A stretch of DNA of 6,649 nucleotides from JBNJEM01 sp051745935. GTDB taxonomy: Bacteria > Planctomycetota > Planctomycetia > Pirellulales > Pirellulaceae. The first letter of the stretch is position 1. Each line of letters begins with the position of its first letter. The notes beneath the pieces are model-generated. The model was not told where the DNA came from, ran no database searches, and saw only the letters and a program-made list of their open reading frames with translations. The stretch covers positions 1-6,649 of the forward strand of contig JBNJEM010000453.1 in the NCBI GenBank assembly GCA_051745935.1, written 5' to 3'. Shown here in pieces: positions 6,561 through 6,649 of the stretch. The position numbers and the translations under genes are program-made.

Positions 6561-6649
6561 AGGCTCTGTTAAGAAATAACTGTCTGATTTAAGGGATTCG
6601 AGTGACGTTCCCAGTTCGGGCCAGGGGAGACTCAGGTTCCTCGCTCCAT
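6561..6649. other. AT-richer right edge, possible insertion-sequence end
   Basis: Composition changes sharply just after the last hairpin. The segment beginning AGGCTCTGTTAAGAAATAAC (6561-6580) has the look of a terminal inverted repeat of an insertion sequence (ends starting GG-CTCTGTT are common among several families). No transposase coding sequence and no partner repeat are visible in the window, so the element, if real, would extend to the right. This is a guess from pattern only. Confidence 0.2.

Overview
The window is dominated by one compact three-gene operon for trehalose synthesis, read left to right: treT (445-1671), treY (1681-4332) and treZ (4338-6098). The genes are separated by only 9 and 5 bases, each has a Shine-Dalgarno-like sequence, and the treY one overlaps the treT stop codon, so they are almost certainly co-transcribed. 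Every protein carries the catalytic motifs of its family, and none shows a truncation or frameshift.

Together the genes encode two independent cytoplasmic routes to trehalose. TreT joins a nucleotide-activated glucose (ADP- or UDP-glucose) directly to glucose. TreY converts the reducing end of a glycogen-type maltooligosaccharide into a trehalosyl unit, and TreZ then releases free trehalose. The usual third partner of TreYZ, the debranching enzyme TreX, is not in the window. No transporter or regulator gene is visible either.

Upstream (1-444) is a noncoding or poorly interpretable stretch with a small imperfect palindrome at 93-111, a weak promoter candidate just before treT and a clear treT ribosome binding site. 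Downstream (6099-6649) I see no convincing gene. Instead there is a C-rich stretch holding at least eight short inverted repeats in about 210 bases (6343-6553), four of them perfect stems with 3-base loops, preceded by a possible three-way-junction fold (6223-6260). The sequence then changes abruptly to an AT-richer stretch from about 6561 that could be the edge of an insertion sequence lying outside the window.

The organism is a GC-rich bacterium (about 60% GC by eye) using standard bacterial start and ribosome-binding signals. TreT is best known from hyperthermophilic archaea and Thermotoga but has homologues in many bacterial phyla. The hairpin-rich tail reminds me of intergenic repeats in planctomycetes and related groups, while the treT-treYZ layout would also fit groups such as Nitrospirota. 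I cannot settle the phylum from this sequence alone. The most unusual feature is the hairpin array; the operon itself is a well-formed but interesting combination of known enzymes.
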